Below, in pieces: positions 59,608-64,000 of a stretch of DNA of 64,000 bases. Both the position numbers and the translations under genes were made by a program. Below the pieces are notes generated by a model. The model worked only from the letters and a program-made list of their open reading frames with translations, had not been told where the DNA came from and did not search any database. Source of the stretch: Leptospira stimsonii (GTDB taxonomy: Bacteria > Spirochaetota > Leptospiria > Leptospirales > Leptospiraceae); contig NZ_QHCT01000002.1 of NCBI RefSeq assembly GCF_003545885.1, positions 582,376 to 646,375 of the forward strand. Reading direction: 5' to 3'. Position 1 is the stretch's first letter. Each line of letters opens with the position of its first letter.

Positions 59608-61155
59608 TCAGAATATGTGGTTAAAGTTCATAAATATTTGTTTGTCTTCTTTGGAGACCGCGTAGTCCAACATCAGGATCGTACTCTGGTTCCAGGCGAT
59701 TCGAAATCCCAAACCTCGGGAGTATTTATAATCCTTTAATCCCACATTGTGTTCGTCGTCCCAAACGCGACCGAAGTCAACGAACGGAACCAAATTTAAT
59801 GCGAAATGTTGTCCGGCTACGTTAAAATCAAAAAACTTCCACCGTATTTCTAAGTTACCCCAACCCATCGCTCTTCCCGAAAAACGATCTTGTTTGTAAC
59901 CGCGAAGGGTCCGTAACCCTCCGAGCCCCGTAATACCACCTTCAGTCGACCAAAGGTTCCTGTATTCGAAAAACGGAGCGTCTCCGTCCGTCATACCGAA
60001 AGCTCCGCGACCGGCTAATACCAGTTTATCGAAGGTTTTAGGAAACGGGCTATAGAAGAATTTCATCTGCGTAAAATACTTGGAATATTGAAAGTCCGAA
60101 CCCAAAGACTTAGCAACTTTCTCGTAGGTTGCTTCCAAGAAAATCCCCCGGTTCGGATCCGGCTCCAAATCCCTTGTGTCCAAAACGAGACCAAAACGTA
60201 CAGAGTTTACATTTCCTCCATTCGCTCCAATGATCTTCCCTGCCTCTGCATCTTCCGTAACTTTCGTTTTTGCGTTTGGCACCGTGCCGGTATTACTAAA
60301 AGGAGTTCCTTCCGTAAGAGGGTCCGTGCTCTTAACAAACTGACCGTCAAACGTCTTAATGATGTTTTGCGAAACTCTCACGCCGGCAACCATACGAACG
60401 AGGCCGCCGAAAAAGTTTCTTTCTCCGCTTAAGTTTGCCTGTGGGGAACGAATATCATAACGGTTGTACATTCTATCCGTTACACGAAACGCATCGTTTG
60501 CAGGAAAACCAGAATAGTTGGTTCCTTGAAAATCCACCGGATCTCCTGGACCACCCGGTCTCGTAAAAAAGATATTCTGCTCACGAGAATGGTAAGTAGA
60601 GTTTCTAACTATTTCGCCACCGGGTTGATTTCTTTCCTGATAGGAAAGCGGTTGGAGAGATTTCTCACCAATCCCGTAATAAAGCGTGTTCGGGTTCGTA
60701 TCGTAGATCAAATCCCCGCGCATTCTCCATTGTGTATCAAACACATAGGGTGCGTCAAAACTTATATCTTGATACTGTCTATTCTTGGTCGTATTAAAAT
60801 ACTGCGCAAACATCCGAAAACGATACGGAGTATATTCGAAAAAAGGATCGGATTTCTTTCCGTTGTTGATCAAGAAAACTCGAATCCCATAACCGACTCC
60901 GACGTTCGGGTCCGAGTTCAAAAGAGGAAGACCTGTTGGAAACCAGCCTTCCTTCTTTTTACAGATGTCTTCGGGTCTGAGTCGTCTCATCTCCGAGATA
61001 GGAAAGGGCAAATCCGATCTCGGTGTGCGAGAACTATAATCAACAAAGGCGAGCTTTGAACAGTCCTCTTTAGCCTGTCCGTACACAATCCCCGTCGTCG
61101 TGGGCAGAATGATCAAACATACTGCAATACTTACGATTTTCAGAAAATTCTTCAT
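59608..61155 (-). CDS. Omp85-superfamily outer-membrane beta-barrel protein (paralogue)
   Basis: This 515-residue protein has a signal peptide ([20 protein letters not shown]). Its body matches the 57242-58765 protein almost segment for segment, for example [21 protein letters not shown] and [21 protein letters not shown]. The C-terminal barrel holds [25 protein letters not shown] and ends NFNHIF. The ATG at 61155 has AGGAA upstream; a longer frame to 61206 is unlikely. With the DUF1566 gene between them, the two paralogues look like a duplicated surface-protein unit. Confidence 0.82.
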   Translation of the reverse strand: MKNFLKIVSIAVCLIILPTTTGIVYGQAKEDCSKLAFVDYSSRTPRSDLPFPISEMRRLRPEDICKKKEGWFPTGLPLLNSDPNVGVGYGIRVFLINNGKKSDPFFEYTPYRFRMFAQYFNTTKNRQYQDISFDAPYVFDTQWRMRGDLIYDTNPNTLYYGIGEKSLQPLSYQERNQPGGEIVRNSTYHSREQNIFFTRPGGPGDPVDFQGTNYSGFPANDAFRVTDRMYNRYDIRSPQANLSGERNFFGGLVRMVAGVRVSQNIIKTFDGQFVKSTDPLTEGTPFSNTGTVPNAKTKVTEDAEAGKIIGANGGNVNSVRFGLVLDTRDLEPDPNRGIFLEATYEKVAKSLGSDFQYSKYFTQMKFFYSPFPKTFDKLVLAGRGAFGMTDGDAPFFEYRNLWSTEGGITGLGGLRTLRGYKQDRFSGRAMGWGNLEIRWKFFDFNVAGQHFALNLVPFVDFGRVWDDEHNVGLKDYKYSRGLGFRIAWNQSTILMLDYAVSKEDKQIFMNFNHIF

Positions 61156-61263
61156 GGAGTTCCTGTTTCTATATTTCAGATCAAAACGGAAACTGTTCAG
61201 GCGCATACTGTCAATAGGATTTTTCCAAGAATTTGGAAATACGTTAGTAAATCTTGGGTCTCA

Positions 61264-61292
61264 ATGACCTTTTTTATAACATTCGGTATAAT
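61264..61292 (+). promoter_or_regulatory. Possible plus-strand promoter without a clear gene
   Basis: A perfect -10 TATAAT (61287-61292) lies 17 bp after ATGACC (61264-61269), which matches four of six -35 positions. Downstream only a 62-codon frame at 61319 with no ribosome-binding site is present. The 560-bp gap from 61156 to 61719 otherwise holds nothing I can support. Confidence 0.4.
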
Positions 61293-61719
61293 ATTTTACG
61301 CGTCCTGATTCTGCCCTTATGACGTTCCGATTTCAAACGTATTTCGTTTTGTATCGAGAAGAGTCGACGAGCCGATACGACTTTCGAATTTCTGAGAAAG
61401 GAGCCGTGAATTTCGATTTGAATACAACCGTGTTGGATCTTTGCTCAAAGCATTCCTTTTTCACGAGAAGAATCGGTGGGTGCGAGTTAAACCGGCCGAG
61501 CGGGTGAATCCTACGGATTGTGCTCTTGTCGAAAATGGAAATTATTTTCTTCCAATGAAATGATTGCGAACGGATATAAAATTGAACCGGAGAAGGTTCT
61601 TTGTAATTCATTCCGTGCTGAATCCTTTATCCCCGTAATCTGAGAGGGGCATGGTCTCAGTCGGTAAGAATTTACTTCCTGTTCTTTGAAAACTGCGATG
61701 AGAAGAAGGAGAGAATCCA

Positions 61720-62193
61720 ATGAATCACTTAAAACCATCTTAAGAATCGAAGATACGGAAAATCGATGGAGTGTCTTGATCAGAATTTTAGCCGGCGGTG
61801 TTTTCGGGAAGATGTGATCAAATTCCCCTTCGGAAACCAAGGCATTGGCGATTTACAAAACGCGGCTTCTCACAACCGGAACTCGTGCGGGATATCGGAG
61901 TTCTGGAAATTATCGGCGGCCTTTCTTTGATCCTGGGACTCGCCACAAAACAATGGAGCCTTCTATTTATTTTTGAGATGATCGTCGCAATGATCCTGAC
62001 TAAGATTCCGTTGTATTTTGGAACCTCACCGCTCGCACCACCGGCCTCTCCTCCGATTCAAGGAATTTGGGCTGTGCTTCACGAAATTCGATCGGAATAT
62101 TCACAACTTTTAAGTTTCGTCTATTTGTTTCTTGCAGGCACCGGTAGATTCTCCTTGGATCGTCTTCGAAAACAAGCCGAGGAAAAACGATAG
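61720..62193 (+). pseudogene. DoxX-family membrane protein, broken by three frameshifts
   Basis: The start is an ATG at 61720 behind GGAG. Reading in pieces gives MNHL, then KTILRIEDTENRWS and VLIRILAGGVF in the next frame, then WEDVIKFPFGNQGIG, then RFTKRGFSQPELV onward to the stop. Joined, these follow the DoxX family closely: membrane helix, conserved glycine loop, SPLAPP-type segment and final helix. Each frame change is what one missing base would produce, at about 61731-61735 (an A-run), 61804-61806 and 61838-61842. DoxX proteins are small membrane proteins linked to thiosulfate or redox metabolism. This copy is dead unless the sequence has errors. Confidence 0.82.
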
Positions 62194-62208
62194 AACGCCA
62201 AATCAGAG

Positions 62209-62586
62209 TTAGTTGTTCTTTCGTTTGCGATCTTTTGCGAAACGACGGTTTGCCCGGATGAATTCCTTCGGATTGAGATAACCGTCGTGCTCCTTTCCGT
62301 ATCCCCCTCCGGTGGGAAGATCAAAGTCCTCTCGAAGTTCAAAATGAAGATGGGGTCCGTAGCGTCGATTTGCATCTCCGATTTTTCCGATTCTATCTCC
62401 CTTCCGAAATCGGTCTCCTTTTTTTACGGACATCTTCGAAAGATGCGCGTAGAGGGAATTGATCCATCTTCCATCGGGAAGTTTATGTGTTAGTACGATC
62501 ACGTTTCCCCAACCCGGACCTTCTTCTCTTGCAAACTTGACGATTCCGTGCGAAACCGAATGGACAGGATCCCCGTAGTCGTTTCT
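62209..62586 (-). pseudogene. M23 peptidase, N-terminus removed by insertion sequence
   Basis: The remaining 125 or so residues include YGDPVHSVSHGIVKFAREEG, GWGNVIVLTHKLPDGRWINSLYAHL, VKKGDRFRKGDRIGKIGD and GPHLHFELRED. This is the LytM/M23 core with its HxH zinc ligands. The N-terminal part, which carries the first zinc ligands and any signal, is missing. The frame meets a stop (62595-62597) just inside the insertion sequence, and the transposase stop lies at 62585. The gene once encoded a peptidoglycan endopeptidase or a LytM regulator. Confidence 0.8.
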
Positions 62587-63805
62587 ATTTAATTCCTACA
62601 TTTGCCAATTTCCCTTTTTTTCCAATTCTAGAACTATCTTCAAGGTCCTTCCAAACACTAAGAAGTCTCTCAAGCCCATATACCCTAATAGCCTTTAGAG
62701 CACTGAATTCATTTAAAAAGAGCTGAGAACTTTCCGGTCTAAAATAATTGTAAGAAGCTAAAAAAGAGTATTTAACAGAACGCTGAGTTCCGTCCGAAGC
62801 GGCATTTGAAACAGAATTTTTACTCCATCGATCCCGAGCCCATACGTTCCTCTTACCATTTTTGGCCCTAGCCGAATGATTGATGGTTTTGTGATTTTTG
62901 AAACTCCGCGATAAGAAAGGAAATCCTTCATCACTAAATAAGGGAGTGTTTTTAGGCAAAAAATCTAATAGAGGTTGAATCGTACTTTGTTTTTGATCTG
63001 GAACAGAGAAAAGTAATATACCTTTTCCTTTACTCGCTGCAGTAAAACATAAACTTCCAATTTGATATTTACCTTTCTTCTCTGCTACCTTGTCTATGAG
63101 ATATATTGAAGAGGTTTGACCTGAGTGCTTCCTTCTTGCTAAAAAACCGTTACTTCTTTGTGTAGCGGAAAATAAAGCCAAGGTATCCACGTGAACTACT
63201 GGTTTACCTTTAATACAATCGCTTAAATCGCCTGATTCAGGTAAATTACCACCTTTCCAGGCTTTCTTAATATCTTCTACCATGAGAGCCTTTACTGAAG
63301 GAATCATATCAGATAAAAAGACTTGAAGTCTTCTTTTCAATAAAGTTCCGGTGTTCTTAGATACACAGAGCTTACGACAAATCTCAGAAGCGGATAATCC
63401 CAATGGAAACCTTTGAATAGCTTCTACTAAAATATACGAAGCAGTCCACAAAGGGATTTTTAATTGGTGATACGGCGTTCCTACAGTTCTTGAACTCTGA
63501 TAATTACACTTAGGACAACGTATCGAATTCTCTCTGGTAGAAATCTCTTTAGTAAGAACTACATTACAGGAAGGACAATATTTAGGATAAAAAGTGCTTA
63601 GAAGTGATTTAGTTAAATCAGTATAATAATTAATGTTAATATGAGGAAACTTAGAATTAAAACGATCTTTAGAAGTAAGTGATTTTGGTTTAGGCTTAGG
63701 TGATTTTGATAATTTAGAAGGCCTTTTAGGAGTTGAATAAGGAACGCGATCGGGAGAAACGAATTCCTTTGTTACATGAGCTGTACTACTAGCGACCTCG
63801 TCCAA
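62585..63805 (-). CDS. IS1595-like transposase with zinc ribbon
   Basis: This 406-residue protein has a basic N-terminus, then a zinc ribbon (YCPSCNVVL and IRCPKCNYQ) running into SSRTVGTPYHQLKIPLWTASYILVEAIQ. That is the IS1595/ISXO2 pattern. A helix-turn-helix-like LSASEICRKLCVSKNTGTLLKRRL follows. Candidate DDE aspartates are in VVHVDTLALF and LFSDEGFPF; the acidic third residue is not obvious. The start is TTG at 63805, overlapping the preceding transposase ORF by 17 nt, so it may be made by coupled translation. Confidence 0.75.
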   Translation of the reverse strand: MDEVASSTAHVTKEFVSPDRVPYSTPKRPSKLSKSPKPKPKSLTSKDRFNSKFPHININYYTDLTKSLLSTFYPKYCPSCNVVLTKEISTRENSIRCPKCNYQSSRTVGTPYHQLKIPLWTASYILVEAIQRFPLGLSASEICRKLCVSKNTGTLLKRRLQVFLSDMIPSVKALMVEDIKKAWKGGNLPESGDLSDCIKGKPVVHVDTLALFSATQRSNGFLARRKHSGQTSSIYLIDKVAEKKGKYQIGSLCFTAASKGKGILLFSVPDQKQSTIQPLLDFLPKNTPLFSDEGFPFLSRSFKNHKTINHSARAKNGKRNVWARDRWSKNSVSNAASDGTQRSVKYSFLASYNYFRPESSQLFLNEFSALKAIRVYGLERLLSVWKDLEDSSRIGKKGKLANVGIK

Positions 63806-64000
63806 CTATCTTTACTTTTTCTTTTAAATGCAATTTATTTTTCAGAACTTCATAAGGGGTCTTTCCGAAAAGTCCTCCGTGTGGCCTGAGCATATTGTAA
63901 TAGTCTTCCCATTCCGATAATTTTTTACTCAAATCAACATCATCCTTATATTCAAAAAGCTGATAAAACTCAGATTTATCAGTACGATGCGAACGTTCAA
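63789..64000 (-). CDS. Transposase C-terminus, rve integrase type (IS481-like), partial
   Basis: The last 70 residues of an rve-type integrase core are visible, including ERSHRTDKSEFYQLF near the window edge. SEWEDYYNMLRPHGGLFGKTPYEVLKNKL follows, the pattern that ends IS481 and IS3 group transposases. The start lies beyond the right edge. It overlaps the IS1595-like ORF by 17 nt in the same direction. Confidence 0.8.
   Translation of the reverse strand, partial: ERSHRTDKSEFYQLFEYKDDVDLSKKLSEWEDYYNMLRPHGGLFGKTPYEVLKNKLHLKEKVKIVGRGR

Larger units (their letters stand above)
62585..64000. mobile_element. Insertion sequence(s), left end inside an M23 gene, right end outside window
   Basis: Two transposase ORFs of different families overlap on the minus strand. 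The left boundary is about 62585, where the peptidase homology stops. Terminal inverted repeats and the target duplication cannot be tested because the other end is not present. Confidence 0.75.

Noticed and set aside
61319..61507. 62-codon frame downstream of a TATAAT box
   Set aside because: No ribosome-binding site or domain; only the promoter-like signal is noted.

Overview
The window looks like a chromosomal segment of a pathogenic-clade Leptospira. The basis is gene content: a very long single-strand O-antigen (rfb) locus headed by a MarR-type 'EPS-associated' regulator and containing a full legionaminic-acid pathway, tandem Hsp20 genes behind a CIRCE element, TPR and lipoprotein families of spirochete type, and scattered GTRGGAACTC-type intergenic repeats. 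The rfb part is visibly more AT-rich than the right half. I cannot name the species from sequence reading alone.

Region 1 (1-26,290) is the marR-proximal end of the O-antigen locus: 25 genes, all on the minus strand, transcribed leftwards from a promoter and palindrome at 26,238-26,290. The order of transcription is: marR regulator; seven genes for CMP-legionaminic acid (legB, legC, legH, legI, legG, ptmE, legF), several with 1-4 nt overlaps; GDP-fucose synthase-like; an ABC exporter; an RmlD-like reductase; a NodU-type carbamoyltransferase; a surface-polysaccharide (GT-B-like) protein; two Gfo/Idh oxidoreductases; a sugar amidotransferase with its HisF/HisH-like ammonia-supplying pair; a PFTS-motif protein; a 6-phosphogluconolactonase-like protein; an FkbM methyltransferase; a third Gfo/Idh enzyme; a sedoheptulose-phosphate-isomerase-like SIS protein; an SDR; and a 3-dehydroquinate-synthase-like cyclase cut by the window edge. 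The last group suggests an unassigned cyclitol- or heptose-derived sugar.

Region 2 (26,800-31,140) holds a lysine/alanine-rich histone-like protein, a membrane protein, the CIRCE-Hsp20-Hsp20 operon, a DUF486 membrane protein, and an array of six 58-bp tandem repeats that ends at the stop codon of the next gene. Region 3 (31,138-35,180) is a copper-flavoured operon: a lipoprotein that fuses a cupredoxin, a NosD-like beta-helix and a membrane domain; a small protein paralogous to that membrane domain; a two-domain multicopper oxidase; and a SCO1-type copper chaperone. It is the best candidate for an undescribed system.

Region 4 (35,476-56,710) is mostly housekeeping and signalling: two sensor kinases (one with a degenerate ATPase domain), class I aldolase, cysteine synthase, a CBS protein, CheW and TPR proteins, mannose-1-phosphate guanylyltransferase, a miaA-hfq-SPFH block, pdxJ, an S41 protease and nadB. 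A 30-residue ribosomal-type basic protein lies at 47,422-47,514.

Region 5 (57,242-64,000) has two paralogous Omp85-type outer-membrane proteins flanking a DUF1566 lipoprotein. It then decays: a DoxX gene broken by three frameshifts, an M23 peptidase beheaded by an insertion sequence, and the insertion sequence itself with two overlapping transposase ORFs running off the right edge.
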